From Drosophila miranda (taxonomy: Eukaryota > Arthropoda > Insecta > Diptera > Drosophilidae), in assembly GCF_003369915.1 (NCBI RefSeq), contig NC_046677.1, positions 8,680,001-8,744,000 on the forward strand: 64,000 bases of DNA. Direction: 5' to 3'. Within the stretch, counting starts at the first letter, position 1, and every line of letters begins with the position of its first letter. The notes below the pieces were generated by a model. That model saw nothing but the letters and a program-made list of their open reading frames with translations, did no database searches and was not told the origin of the DNA. This document shows positions 40,128 to 53,984 of the stretch, piece by piece. A program made the translations under genes and the position numbers.

Positions 40128-42244
40128 TATAAAAACACCATAAATATTAAAAATTGGTATTTTAGTAAAGTGTTGCTTTGTTAAATTTACATAAAAATAA
40201 ATAAAATTAAGAGATAATTTCTATTTAAAAAACTTACAGTAGTCACGGTCTCTGATATATACTAAATTCTAGACCTGTTTTAATCGATCAATATCCAGGC
40301 GAACCTGTGCAGAGCTCGCGATTTTCCCTTCATTTGTAAAAATATCGTTGATCTTTGATCGAAATTTACTCACAAAACCTTCACTCATGTTGGCACACTG
40401 CTACTGCCACCCTTGACCACGGCCCATTTGGGCCGCCAACTTCCGTTTTTGGCACGATCGATGGGTGGAACACCTGCTCAAGTCACGTAGTATCTCTCCT
40501 CTTGCCAAACTTTCAACAACAACAAAAAATATAAAAAAAGAGAATTGGATACAACAAAAATGATAACCGTTCACGCCGCATAAATTGATGATTGTGGCTG
40601 TGGGGAAGCATTCGCTTGAGCTTGGATCGGATCGGAGCTGGCAAACGTCCCAATCAAATATTCAAATTTTGTATATTTTTTCTAAGACCGCGATCCCAGC
40701 CCAACCGTTCATAACTTCATCTTTGGAAATGAATCGATGAAATATGTACCAAAACGAACGATGAGCGGCGCGGCGTGGCGTGGCGAACGGCGACAGTTAG
40801 TTGCTGTCGGTCCCGTCCCCTCCTCACATATATTTGCTGGTCAACTTGTTACTGTCAAAATAAGCGGGGAGGGATCTCTGAGCTGGAGAACGGATCTGGG
40901 AGGGGATCGCAATGGGCTGCCTAATCCCCATAAATAATCGCCTGGGACTGGGACTTGGACTAGGCCGCTTAGGTGTCGCTCAGCGAAACTGTAGCGCACA
41001 AAAACAAATGTCCACTGACAATGGGAGTCCAGGTCCCAACTACTGGCCGTTCAGAGGGATCCCCACGTGTGGTGCAGCACTACGTGAGGGAAGCCCATTG
41101 TCACTCTCCGGTGGGGTATGGGGCCCTGGGGAATGTTGGAGCAGAAGTGCCATCGTGATAACTTCATAACTTAACGCATTTGAATAATTTTGTATGTGCA
41201 TTTCAATTTCTTCTGTGTGTGTGTGTGTTTTGTCACAATGGAAATGAGTCTGGGATCCCTATGGAGTGGGGATATATGTACATATATTGACAGCGACTAA
41301 TGTTATTGTTTGGAAAGAGGCTGTAATTTTGTATCGGCTAAGAGATCTGAAATTAAAACAGAACCGAATCTTATCAAACGGAAGAATTTTAACCCATGAA
41401 TACACTGTAAATACTGCTCGCACATCCAGTAAACGTTTTAGAATCCAAAGTATCCATCATCACTACATCGATCTTCAAATAAAAATTAGTTCCAAAATGT
41501 CTTTCAATACTTTTTCGGTAATGCTTTTAGATGCAGAAAGAATTCGCATGTCTAGATGGAATATCTTTATTAAACTAATAGGTAGTATAATTGAAATTCA
41601 GTTCCAGTTCCAGTTCCTTTCCTAAAAATGTCTTATATGTAGCTTTCATTTTGTTTAAAATGGATGCACCATTTTCAGACAATTTACATAAAGTCTTATC
41701 GGCATATCCGAGTATGTTGTTTTATGCATCTGATAAACCGTTGACAGCTGATCTGTTAGGTCAAGTGCTGTTGAGTCGTATATAACTTTTATGGTCACTT
41801 TTATGGATCTTATCAGATGAAAAGGGGAAACCCATCAGATGGAGGCCAACAACTTAATTTTTTCGCCTCGAAATGAAAATGTAGCCAGGTTTATGGTTGG
41901 AAATAAATCAATGGGTGCTGTCCAGCCACAAACAACGATGGGTCAAAAGGGAAGAGATCATGGCATCATGGTCTAACGGTAATAGAGCGAGAGTGTGATT
42001 GAGGTTGAGATGGAGCTAGACGGATGGCTGCTTCATTTAAATTTACAAGAGGCAAACCACCTCAGACATCAACTACTTAACGCAGCCATTACACGATCGA
42101 TGATGATGCCGGGGAGATGTTGGATGCGGACGTGGCTGAGGTATGCTGGGGACTTTGGTTACTTCATTACCGCACTCCAGACCCCAACAGCTTGTCTTCC
42201 CCCTGTCCCCTCGCCTGCTCACATACTTCAACAGCTACTCAATA

Positions 42245-42297
<53 letters not shown>

Positions 42298-45200
42298 TGC
42301 ATCGACATCAGGCATCAGGCATCGGTTTCGTTTCATTTTTCCAACATTCGTGCACTAATGACACTTTAATAAATCATTCGAAAGGTGAGACATCGAGTGC
42401 AAGTTAAAGTTGATGATGTTCGTCCCAAAAGGAAGGCACAGAGAAGAGAAACAAACAAAAAAATAAAATGAAAAATGCGGTTACCTTCGGTCGGACCCAC
42501 AGATATACATACATATCTTAGTCGAAAGGATATGTCATAGGATCAATAGTTATGTTAATTTTCTGTCAATGAAGTAACCAATGAGGAATTGAACAGCCAT
42601 GGCTCATGGGTAATGTGATATCATGGCCCGAAAAAGAAAAATCGTTTTGGAGAGAAATATTAAAAATATCAAATGTATGACTAATCGCTTGTATGCAAAT
42701 ATTTGTGAATTTTATTTGAGACTTATATGCAAAAGCCTAGTTTAAAATAAGCACGAAATCATCATTATCTCGCCGATCAAATCGATTCGTTTTAGAGCTG
42801 TCCATTAAGGGTCAAGTGTTTGATATATTCCATTCATTCTATTACCATTCCGCCCTTCTAATATGAAATCTATACTCATATTTAATTATGCATACTCCGG
42901 ATGGAGATTTCTTCTGGCTTCTGGCGCGACGAGACAATGGCCGCATAGCTCCAAAAAAGCCAAAACACGACAAAACAACGCGAGAGAAGGCAGTCCCCAA
43001 AAGTCGACTTATTTACGAAATTAACATTTTCTCGTTGACATCTTATTAATACTTCACACCTTTTTTTCTTCGGCTTTAAAATCGATTGTTATTTTATGAA
43101 AATTAGTCAACGCGTCCAAGACAAAAAAAAAAAACGAGAAAAAGAGTGGAGAAAAAGAGCCAAAGGCCAGACATCCGACATTAGACATCAGACGATGCTC
43201 TCCGGATAACGTGCTACACAAAAATGAAGACAAGAACTTACCGAAAAACCAGAGAGACAGAATGGGAATGGGGATCGGTTACCGTGGCTATGAATCGTTA
43301 ATATTATTTTAATATATTTTTTGAGGGGTTGCTGCTGCATTTAGAATTCCACTCATTTGGCGCTTAGCTTAGTCTCTCGAGTTGTTTCAATTTTAATTAG
43401 TTAATGTGTGCTGCTGCTGCTGTGCTGCTTATTATATATTCGAATATAAATAAATATAAATTAGGCGTCACTAACATCCAAATATTAATAATGTACGCGA
43501 ACAACAAGCGTAGCCGAAAACCGAAACGATTTATGCATAATCCTAATTCTCTGGTGTGTGGTGTGGTGTAAGGTGGTTCTCGGGCGACAAATTAAATATT
43601 CACATAAAATATATTATAAATTGATCATAAATTGAATACCAAAAACTGGAAAAATTCACACATACTGTGTGTTTTTTATGGTTCATGGATATTAAATTTC
43701 GATTTTCGTTTATTTTTATATATTTTTTAATCTTTCCTTAATGAAGTGTAGGTAGGATATTGTAATTGAATTTAATAATTCATTAATGTTTGTCATAATT
43801 AATTTATCAAATGAGTAAATGCACTACCAAACGGACAACAGGAATAAAGGAAATTTTATTTTTCTCAAATAAGTTTGCTTTAGGATCAGATCAGGCTTCA
43901 GATGGAAGTTCATAGCATTTTTTTATAATGCGTTCATTGCTTATAAAATAGATCATGCTTTTTCAATAATCTTTTGAGTCCATTGATCCACCGATTCCAA
44001 ACATTTATTCTTCAACAATTTTTTGAGCTCTGGCCAGAAATTCTTTTCTGAATTTACAAAATGATTTTCCTTATAAAAACTGCCTAAAAAATGTCGAAGA
44101 AATGTACACTTAAAAATTATTTCGTTTAACCAAAGTTTACGTAAAGCACAGTATTATTTAACCCTCCACTAAGCAACACGTGGGAGTGGCTTCAGCCTGT
44201 CCTGTGACCAATTTAGGACTATGTGGTTTGAGTTGGAGCCCCCATAAATCAGCTTTCGGCCGGCTGAGAAACCAAAATCATATTTAATTTATTTTAGGCA
44301 AATGATTTGGCACAAATCGTCAGGCCCCTGTACCGTCCCTGGACCCGGCCCGAAGGGGTCAGAGGGTGCATTGGGAGGGGACTCGCTTTAAATGGCCATG
44401 ACTGTGAATATTTTGTGGCATTGAAAGGCATTTGTCATATACGTGCAGCGGGTTTTTGTTTTGTAGGGGAGTTGAGGAGTCTCCGGAACCGGGGGACCCC
44501 GAAAAGAATTCCCCCCGCTCGGCGTGGCAGACACGAAATTACCATGCAAAGTGCTACATCATCGGTGGCAGGGGGTGCAACGACTAACTGCCTGGCTCGT
44601 TAATGTCCTCTCGTACCCATCGTTGCTGTCCTTGCCTGTGTCCTTCTTGTTCCCTCTCCTCTCGAAATGTTTTGTATCTGTGACTAATGCGCACACCTGA
44701 AACGTTGCAGGATGCGCACAGGTGCAGGCTTCGGTATAGGGAACGGGACCAGTACCGGGACCGGGTGTGGGACTACTCGAATCAGCAGGCAGCCTCGTGG
44801 CCAGGGTCGGAAAGCGGAACATTAACGCCAGTCTGTCTGCTGCATTGCCTTCGGGGCCTGATCGATATATTCCGATTAATCAGTCAACTTCTGTCGCCTC
44901 GAAAAAACCCTCCCTCCCGCCACATCTTGGACATCCAGCCGAGCCGAAGGTGTGAAAGATTTTACGATTCTGCCTCCTCGGGTTCCTTTCGCCAGAAACT
45001 GCACACGTCCCCCGCGGTGTGGAGCCGCTGGGATCGTGTTGTGTGTCCTAAAAGCCAGGACCAGGACCCACCTGGTGTGGGAAACTACTCTGTCACAGGA
45101 ACCTTTGCAAAATATTCAATATTTTCCTGAAATTCCCATGCACTCGAATTTCTTTTCTGAATTTTCCCATTTGAAATATTTTCTCAGGTGGTGGTTTTGC

Positions 45201-45349
45201 TATAACATTTTAGTCGAATTTTTCGTAATATGTCTAGTCGTATTTAACTAATTTAATAAGAATTAAATGTACGCTCTTATATATACATATATATATATAT
45301 ATATATCTATTATATCTATGGCAGACAACGACAACATGTACATTTTCTA
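40128..45349. other. Non-coding DNA with a long TG microsatellite, no gene recognised
   Basis: The most regular feature is a TG dinucleotide run of about 24 units (42,248-42,296). The 44,300-45,130 stretch is richer in G and C and has a 147-codon plus frame (44,687-45,130) following an AG at 44,711 that could be an acceptor. Other frames across the same bases are also open over long distances, no domain is visible, and I do not call it. TA runs precede the Helitron fragment (45,283-45,310). Confidence 0.5.
42248..42296. repeat. TG dinucleotide microsatellite
   Basis: About 24 uninterrupted TG units, the longest pure dinucleotide run in the window and likely polymorphic. Confidence 0.95.
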
Positions 45350-45619
45350 CGTCGCGCATTCGCGTACGAGCCAAATATTGAATATTCCGCTCATCCGAAA
45401 ATACTGATTGATGCTATAGACAAAAAATGTCCCCATTGTCATACGCTCAAATGCAAACATTACTCAGATGGTATGTGTTGAACATCAGAAAAAGTGCACC
45501 TATCCAAAATTCAGACACCACCGGAAACATTGAACGGCTTGATTCAATTCATGCCTAAAAATGACACCGAAATAGTTCACAATATTGCGACAATGGCTGC
45601 CGGGTTACCTAGTCTCTAA
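45350..45619 (+). pseudogene. Fossil fragment of an autonomous Helitron Rep/helicase protein
   Basis: The plus frame reads RRAFAYEPNIEYSAHPKIL, then KKCPHCHTLKCKHYSDGMC, one TGA stop, then KVHLSKIQTPPETLNG and on to a TAA at 45,617-45,619. Helitron proteins have, in this order, A-F-x-Y-x-P-x-I-x-Y-S-x-H-P, a C-x-x-C-x-A-L-K zinc-binding segment, G-M-C-C-x-x-G-K-V-x-L and P-P-E-x-L; all are visible here. The TGA falls exactly where the second Cys of G-M-C-C is expected, so a single TGT-to-TGA change probably killed this frame. The Rep nuclease and helicase domains are absent. The fragment is clearly related to 3,135-3,280 at DNA level but better preserved. Confidence 0.75.
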
Positions 45620-48600
45620 ATATATTGATATAATCGTCTATATATTCTTCTTACTTTCATTCCTTTTACTCTCCACGAAGTCCTTGTCAGATCTACCTCC
45701 AACTGATCTGTCTAGTCGTGGTATTCCATTCCACCTCCTAAATAAATTATTATAGGCCATTCCCCAAACAAAATGGCTGCCCAAAATGGCGCCTTTCGAC
45801 TGCCATCAGTGCACTGACCCCAAACATACTTCTGTGCATGTGCATGTTCTCGTGAATGTGTGTGTGTGTGTGTGTCCAGTGTGTATACTATTTTTTGCGC
45901 TCAAACCCAAACAATATTTTGAGCGTTAAAACCGACAAACAAATAAACAAAGTCACAAGCAGCCGCACCAGTTCAGTACAACAGTTCAGCAGCAGGAACA
46001 ACAAATATGTGTTGTAATAAATTATGTTTGCTCAAAATTTATGCGTATGTATGTATTTGTAGTTACATACACAGATGCATATATGCATGGGCTGTCAATG
46101 ATGGCTGTATCCCTGTATGGGTGGTGTATGCTTTGGTCCAATATTAATACCTTCATAATTAATGAGCCTCCGTTGCGGCCTCGTGCACAAAATGCATGTG
46201 CCACACAGCCACACAGCCGACAGCCGACAGTCAGAGCCAAAAGTCGCCCTACCACCCCCCGAGTTCACGAGAGTGTGTGTGCCTGTGTGTATCTGTGTAT
46301 TTGCTTATGCATTTTGTGGCTGACAGCATCTGTCATTTGCCATTGGGGGCCGGTGCCGACGCTTTAAGTCAATATCCCAATTCCCCTCGGGCCAGTTACC
46401 AGACCAAGTGCTCCGACCCCCTTCCCACCGTTGCCGTTGACGTGGCCGTTGCCTTTCCCGGAATTTCCCTGTGAGTAATTGCGAAAAACCGACCAGAATA
46501 AACACCAACAAATGACAAGGAGATGGACGAAAATATGAGGGTCGCTTAACTGCAATTCGAAAGTGGTTGCTTGATCTGCTTTGGGAATATATTTTCTCGT
46601 TTAGCAACTAATTACCAATTAATATAATTAATCTATAGGTAAATTTAGAAAATTCTTCTAGCTGAAATTATATATATTCTTTGAGATTGATCATTATAGA
46701 TATACATATGTATACATATATGTAAAAGTTTTTCGTTAATTCGTTATTTAATTCACTTCCATCTGCTAATTCTTTTCTTTCTTTATTTTAAAAAGCGAAA
46801 GCCTCCAAATATGTTGAATGCCGAGACTCTCTATGAAATTGTTTGGTAGTTAATATAGTAGATAAATTATTGATTCAGCTTGAGAATAGACAGACATGTT
46901 TACTTATCAACTATATATCCCATTCAGGGGTTATTGTACGACAAAAATTAGTTCCTATTTGGGTATAACCGAATATAAATATAGTTCAAGATACAACCCT
47001 GAACTTGACATACTTTCTATGGAAATAAAGGGTTCTCCTGATATATAGTACTATGCCCTAAAGTATAATTGAAGCCAGCCGTCAATAAGCCACTCAGAAG
47101 GAAGCCACAAATATTTAATTAAAAAAAGTAATAGGAAATATGAAATGGAAAATGTGAAAATATGAAAAAGAAAAAAAGAGGTTTCATAATCATCGAGTCA
47201 GGCAGCCGTGAACCTTGACAATTATCTTCACACATCCTTCACGAAAGACTGGTGAGAGGGGGGAGGATGGATAAGCCGATGACAGTCGCTGAGTCCTTGT
47301 GTGTGACCTCCTTTTGTGTCATACGATTGCTGCTGCTGCTTCTGCGATTGGGATTGGAAAAGAGACAACGCCTAAGTCCTGAAAGATAACTCGCGTTCAA
47401 TCATGGTCGCTGAAAAGGAAATGAAAAGCAGACTTTTGCACATACAATAATCGAATAAGCCGCGTATTCATTGCGCGAAAGTAAAGGAGAATAAATCCGT
47501 ACATATTGTCCGCACAGGCCACGACGAAAGGCCAACACTGACAAGGAGGAGTTGAAGATACAGATAACCAGATACAAAGACTCTCCGCTCTTCAGATACA
47601 ATTGGCGCTAGATGCAGCAGGCGCGTCCGTTGCTGATGTTGCTCCTGCTGCTGCAGTTGTTGCTGATGCATCAAAAGAAGACAACGAGGATTTGTCTTTT
47701 CAATTGCGTCAAGCAGCGGTCCAAAAGGGGTTAGGATATGGAGACGGGGGGATTTCCGCGCAATCATGGCTTAGGCTCGATTGATATAATAGCCTTATAA
47801 GCTGCTGCTCCTCGCCCCTTGCTCTCTCCCTCTCTCTCTCTCTCTCATCATCCGCTTAGCAATGATCAAGAGATGCCGTGCATGAGTTTGAGGTCTCGTT
47901 ACATGATTATTATTGCCAATGGAAATTGCAAGAGCAAAATCAAATTAAAATATAAAATTTTAATGACCACTGGGATGACTCTCGGCACTCTCCTGCCTTC
48001 TGTGGCCTTTTGTTCTAGGCCAACAGCATTTCGCCAGTTCAGGAGTGTTCAGCGCTCGGTGGCCGGTGGCTCGCTTCGTTGGTTCAATCAGCGATATGAC
48101 ATAATGCGTTTCGGGCGTCACGTAACATTGCGTTGCATTGCAACTGTCTGCCGACGAGACCACCCTTTTTCACCCTTTGGCCCCCTTGTTGGAGAGTGTC
48201 TGTATGTTTTACGTAATTCATTAAAAAAGTTAATTTTTACCATCCGCTCCGTCGGACCGTTGGCCTGATTGTGCACTGATTATGGCCACAGCCGGGCCTT
48301 TGCCGCCAAAAGAAGGCGGCGGCCTTATTGGTCCAGGGCTTATGGTCAGATAGTTCAAAACGATTATAAAGCCAGCTACAGGACAGCGACAGAGAACACG
48401 CAGCACTCTTGGGAGGCATAATTTCACTGCAAAAGATTTAAAACTGGCGATATTCAGGAAATGTTGAAGGCAACGAAGGGGGTGAATCTTAAATGTTAAA
48501 TTTTATGGAAACTCTTCTAGCTTTGTATGTAGATACAAATATATACAAAAAAAGTTAATGGGGTAAAATGTAACAGAAGATGAATCTTGAATATTCAGAA

Positions 48601-51600
48601 GAGAACTTCCACTGCTTAAAGAATCTCTATAGGACCAATCAGTGCATATACTGGGAGACTGATTCAAAAGAACCCCACCTTTGACGAATAAACTTCTCTA
48701 TAAAATAGAGCCACACAGATTTCATAAGACTCCACCTCCCCACTATTATATCTCACATAGGGAAAATTTTTCGAGAATTCCCCTAGAATAATTCTCAATT
48801 GATCCCATTTATGTATTTCTTCCATCAAATCAAATCAGTGACCCCTGATGCACCTTTTCGCATGCCTTCTTTTACCGTCCGTTCTTTTGGGCAACCATAA
48901 AGTTATTTTAATTAAATTTCACATCTACGAGTATGCCCACAAATATCCTTTTACCGACAGACAGGGAAAAAGACAGGGAAAGCAAACCGTCAACTACGAC
49001 CGGAACCCTGACATAAAGCGCAGCCCATTAATCATTCAAATTACCCATACATCATCATTACCCACAGTTCTTGCAGTGCTTCTCTGTGGCACCTTTCTGT
49101 CTACATCAAAATGAATCTCATCCTCAACCTCAAACCAACAAAATAAAGAAGGAGGAAAGAAAAATTTCTGAAATTATTCAATGAGGGCGGTCTCAATTAG
49201 TTTTAGGCGTTCTTCATGGTCAGGTAGAAGGAAGGTCTTTCGGTTACCTGTTTTTTTGGCCTGGCCAAGTGGAAACTCTTAGACAGTGCGGCGGCGGCGG
49301 CGGCAGCGGCGTCTATAAAATTTTCCACGAATTGCACTAAGCTGCTAAAAGATGGATGGACTCTGATCAAGCGGATGGACCCGACACGGACCCGAGACGG
49401 TGCCCAAGTAAATGGAGATTACATTCCAGAATAAAGTGTGCAGAATCCTATTGGGAAAAAAATCCTTAGTATTCTTTGCACTGTCTCTGTCCCTGCTTAA
49501 CTTTTATCACCTTAATAAATCACTCTTCCAAAACAGCAAGTATCATGCAAATCAAGTCCCCAGAGCGTGGACTCTCCTCAAGTGCGGCTAGTCGTGTAAT
49601 TCCATATGGAAGTCCCATTGTCTCACTTTCAACGCTAAAGAGCGTTAACTAACCGCAGCGAATGATCAAATATCGAAAATCAATGCCGTAACCATTGTCA
49701 CCCATAATTAAAATCCACAAAAACCCAAATGCCGCTACTCGAACGAACGATGGAACCACCATTGAGGGGAAACATGAGGTGGTGTCGCATTCGTCTTTAA
49801 AAGGATGTCGCCCGACGGGGCAGAAGGCAGTCAGTCGAGCGGGTCGGGACTGCGGTTGCTGGGAATTCTCTCACGAGTGCCACTCCAGCAGTGGCAGGGG
49901 CAGGGGCAGTGGTAGTGATAAGGATATGGGATACAAATTGGAAACACATTTAAATGCCGCACTGCCACTAAAACAAAGTCCCATCCGAGGCAAAAGAAGT
50001 TACTTTGTTACTGCCACAGCCAGAGGCAGAGCCAGAAGGGGCGGCAGCGACAGCCCTTACCTTTCCCTACCCCTCTGCAGAGCGGCCTGCCTCCTTGGGC
50101 TGTAGGGATTTCCAAGGGGTCGGTCGACCGCAGCTTCCGAAACCTATTTGGGTTAGTTTTCGAGTTTTCTGTTATTGTCGCCGTTCGCTCGTCTCAATGT
50201 CAACTGTAAAAATTTCTCAAGCGTAACAAGAAATAAGTTACATGACTTCCAAAACGGAAGTTGGACACCCCAATGGCAATGGCTATTCCAATGCAGGAAT
50301 ACTCGTACATTCGCATTCGTATCTGTATCTTTTCAGGGTTCGGTTAACCCTGCATTCAACATTTATCTGGTCGGGTCGGGGTTTTTGGTTGTAGTCAGTC
50401 CACTTCTTGTAGCAACTTGATTCTTAATTATTGCATTTATGCTGTGCCGACAAATTTGTGGTAATTGAATATTTTGAGCCTCAGTGCTCCTTGAGTTCCA
50501 GTCTGGTTTCGGACTGGATTGTTAGGGGCCTGGCTCTGGCCCTGGTCGAGTGATGAAGTCAATGTGCAATTGCCATTTGGTTTGGGACTCAACCACCTTT
50601 GTCTCTCTCGGAGTTCATAATTAGTCCGTTGAGTTATAGTTTACTTGGGGTTAGAACTTGTTATCTTCACTTAGATGGGATTTTTGGGTGATTTTTCTCG
50701 ACCACCCCGGGGTGCTGGTTATAACCAGATTATGCTTGTCAAAGTCCTAGACTCTCGGACTGACTTTCCAGAGTGGGTTAATAAGGTTATTGAAGAGTTC
50801 TCTGGTTAAAGTTTACATACAGTTCAAAAGGCTTTTTGAAAGTCTATAAACGGGATGGTAACTCTAGCCCTAACCCTCTTCTTTTTTTTTGGGAAAAATC
50901 TTACAAATTATTTTCAAATTAATTTACTCTTAGGAAGGTAGGTAAAATTCATTACGAATTCAAATTGTATCTTTTGCTTTAATTGGTTTACTTGTTTGCT
51001 ATTATTTCAGAGCCCATTTCGCCTCAGGGGCAGGACACAGTTACCATTTCCCGAATCCCAGACTGCCTCACTGCCATTCTCGTGTCGCATTTGTCAATAT
51101 TTTCTATCGAGAGTCGTCTGTTGGCTGGAGGGTACAGAGCAGTATGAAAACAAACATGCCTAAAATAACAAATTAGCATAGACCAGTGGGACTGCCAGAG
51201 AGTGATGGAAGAGGACGGTAAGACTACAGACTACTAAAACAACAAACACGAGTACTCAGAGAGCCCTAGTGCCTGGGGATGGGCTGACGGTGCAAGCTAC
51301 CAATTTGGTACACTCACTCGAGAGATCGAGGCCCACTCGTTGGTTGGCTCAAAAGTTACATCAATCACCATCAACACTCTACCAGGCACTCGCGCTCATC
51401 GACATCTCGACATCGTACTCAAAATGGCGCGTTTGGGTGTTAATGATGCCGACTTTGAAATTTTACCGACGCGCCCATAAGAGTTTTTTTGCAAAAACCA
51501 AATAAGGCAAGTGTCGTTTTCATCATCATCATCGTCAGCGGCATCAGCGTCAGCGACGGGTCACATTCGTCATTGGCAAACAAATGTTGGGGACGACGAC

Positions 51601-52629
51601 GCTGACAGATACTTTATGTATATTTTCTTCTTTTTAGCACCGATGTTGAATGATGTGCGAACAAGTTGTAATTATTTCGCATTAAGCCAAGGAACCAAAC
51701 CGAAAGGAATGGAGTAGAGTGGTGATGCTGAAGCCATGGCCATTGGAAGACCCCAAAGATGTCAAAGATGGATGCAGCTCTGGCAAACAGAAACCGAAAC
51801 CGAGTTGAATAATGACCTTAAAGAATGAGTTGAATACATTCTGTAAAGAATTAATGAATGAATGAAGTATTCTCCAGGCAAAAGGTACGTAAATAAACTG
51901 ATTTGTCATATGAAATATCGAAAGAAATTATCCTTAAATTGAACCAAAAACCAGGTCATTAAGGGACTTGATGGAAATGATTATGTGAAAATTCCACCAC
52001 CCTCTAGGCTGGCATTTTCTTTTATCTGGGGGAGAAATCAAACTGCTGCCTGCCGCTGTTGCTGCCACATTTTGTTGCATTTAATTAAGCAAATGCTACC
52101 AGTTGATGTTGATGTTGAAGTTTCCCACGTTACGCACTCGTATTCGTATTCCGAAAAGCAGCCTACCACCTACCGCCTACCAAAAAGTCGTTAGTGGAAT
52201 GTTGCGCCCCCCTACCGTGCGTCTCGATTTACAGATACTTCCGCATTCTGTCACCGGAAAGGTAAATCACAAGCTGACCACGCAACAAGCGGAATTTTTC
52301 ATAAGTATTTTCCAACATTTTTACCTTTTTTGGGGGTGAAAATGTGGAATTGGAAAAACGGCGCAGCAGCAACCCCCAAAAGGAGGTAGCCACCGCGAGG
52401 TAGCGACTCCTCCCCAAGCAAACATTTAATTGCATTCGATATGCGCTTTAGGTGAAAATTTCCCACGATTCCCACGATTTTCGTTTAAGATTTTAATATT
52501 TTCTCCTGAAAGGTAAGTAGCTCACGGTCCAGATCATTTGATAAAAAAAGCTGCTGCTGCTGATAATGCTGCTAGAGATGATGTTGATGATGGTGGTGGT
52601 GTGGTGTGGTGGTGGTGGTGTTAGACTCA
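45620..52629. other. Non-coding DNA, no gene recognised
   Basis: Simple repeats include TG (45,858-45,872), CT (47,829-47,846), CGG/CAG (49,287-49,311) and a GCT/GAT/GGT mixed tract (52,551-52,621). The longest frames (149 plus at 47,819; 136 plus at 49,695; 100 minus at 46,305) show no motif and overlap open frames on the other strand. A short alanine-rich plus frame (47,537-47,784) is complementary to a minus frame rich in CAG/CAA codons, so it may only reflect the trinucleotide composition. Confidence 0.5.
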
Positions 52630-53018
52630 TCATCTCTCCTCTTTCGTGGACTCGTCATCGTTATAATCAACATTTATGGCCGCTGATTGTTTTCGCGACT
52701 GACCAGAGAAGGGGTAGGATTGCGTTTCGATGTTGGGGTGGTATATGGTTGGCTTGGGTATCTCAAGAAAGATAGATCGTAGACCCTCTCTCAAAAAGCG
52801 TAGTCTGAGATTTGTGTGACTCATAACGAGTTTCGTTTCGACCCGCTTGGACCTTAAGTGGATAGCGGAACGTATTGTTGTAGCGCCACCCTGATCCGTT
52901 GCCTGCCACAGCTGCCGCATTGTTCGCTCTTGGACAGTCCAGTCTTCAGTCCTTCTCAATCCCTTACTCTTTCCATAATCTTGTTTCCAGAGAGGACTTC
53001 GCAGGGCCTTCGGTTACG
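52630..53018 (-). CDS. Unidentified open frame, possibly an exon
   Basis: A minus-strand frame of about 130 codons runs from just after a TAA near 53,019 to a TGA at 52,630-52,632. The first ATG in frame is well inside it, at the start of MRQLWQATDQGG; before that it reads GKSKGLRRTEDWTVQER. Composition is mixed and charged, with no repeats, and codon choice is unremarkable, so it looks more protein-like than most frames here. I recognise no domain. A run of this length is within chance expectation for a 54-kb region, and the opposite strand has a splice-like 64-base block (52,991-53,054) over the same bases. It may be an exon of a fast-evolving gene downstream of the membrane-protein trio, or nothing. 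Confidence 0.15.
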
Positions 53019-53978
53019 GCGGCTTATCAGAAGGCCAGGCCAGGAAAACGAGAGGTAAAGTATACTTTATGTAAATTTTATGATATAGTTACTTTTTTTT
53101 GCCCCCTCTCACGTAATCCAGTTTAAATCGATGAGCGAGTATCTTATTAAAGCACCCGGAGGGATGTCATCGAAAGAGGGCTCTTACGATCAAAGATCTT
53201 ATGCCCTGAATGGCTAAATATACATACGAAATATGGTAAATAGGAAGATCTTTCGCTCAAGGATGTTCTGGACCCTGGGTAATCCATATTTGTACATTCA
53301 TCAAAATTATTACCAAATTTATTGTAATTATGTTACCGGTTTTCAGATCTTCTAAGCAAATATTGAAAGTAGTTTACATAATTTCACCGAAAATGTTGAC
53401 TATTTACCTACCGCGTACTTCATACATTTTTGCACTGCTGCTGAATCAGCTGTCCCGCAAAGCAGACCCTGTGTGTATCGTGTCCATCCCACAACTGTGA
53501 GACACGCTGCACCGTCAATTCATCCCTATTTGTATCACTTTTCGGCACTTCCGCCCATTGTGTCTGCCACTGGCGGCACATGCCACAAAACTCCGTTCGA
53601 GTGCACAAGACAATGGGAAAGAAATTTCCTACAAAATCAAACAATAACACGATTTACAATAATACTTCGACGATTACTCGAAGCAAAAACTCAGCAATCG
53701 CCCAATTGTGCTCGCGAGGAGACTTGCAAGCACCAGACACCTGCGAAGGCTTGACAATATTCATCCAGCGGACTTGCCCAACAGGAGGTTCTAAGTCGGA
53801 CCCCAACCACACGAGAACCAGATTGTTTTTAGTTTTTTTTGTATATCTGTTTATTTTTGAATAATTGTTATGTTAATTGTAAAAATTTATTTGATATTAG
53901 GTGATGCACAAAATTTGTAAGCACATCATTTTATAATAATTCAATTTTGTTTATATCTTAAAATAAACAACAAAATAC
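53019..53978. other. Flank of the membrane-protein cluster, no gene recognised
   Basis: AT-rich DNA flanks a GC-richer core (53,420-53,820). In that core both strands stay open: minus 53,420-53,650 (76 codons, with FCGMC) and plus 53,473-53,864 (about 94 codons in two frames). Because both strands read equally well, neither is called. The right part is the 3' flank of the gene at 54,045. Confidence 0.45.
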
Positions 53979-53984
53979 TTTATT
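53979..53984 (-). promoter_or_regulatory. Poly(A) signal of the 54,045-54,758 gene
   Basis: AATAAA on the minus strand, about 60 bases after the stop codon, the usual distance in fly genes. Confidence 0.5.

Noticed and set aside
44687..45130. 147-codon plus-strand open frame in a GC-richer stretch
   Set aside because: Other frames over the same bases are also long and open and no domain is visible. A rough estimate gives around ten runs of 130 or more codons by chance across 54 kb and six frames.
47819..48268. 149-codon plus-strand open frame
   Set aside because: It begins in a CT microsatellite, shows no motif, and overlaps minus-strand frames; length is within chance expectation.
52991..53054. 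Plus-strand 64-base block with a good TTTCCAG acceptor and a GAG/GTAAAG donor
   Set aside because: It is open in two frames, has no identifiable neighbours, and overlaps a longer minus-strand frame, so the strand cannot be decided.
53420..53864. Protein-like frames on both strands just below the membrane-protein cluster
   Set aside because: Both strands read equally well, with no start or splice pattern that makes one gene; a tested 49-base intron on the minus strand did not keep the best frame.
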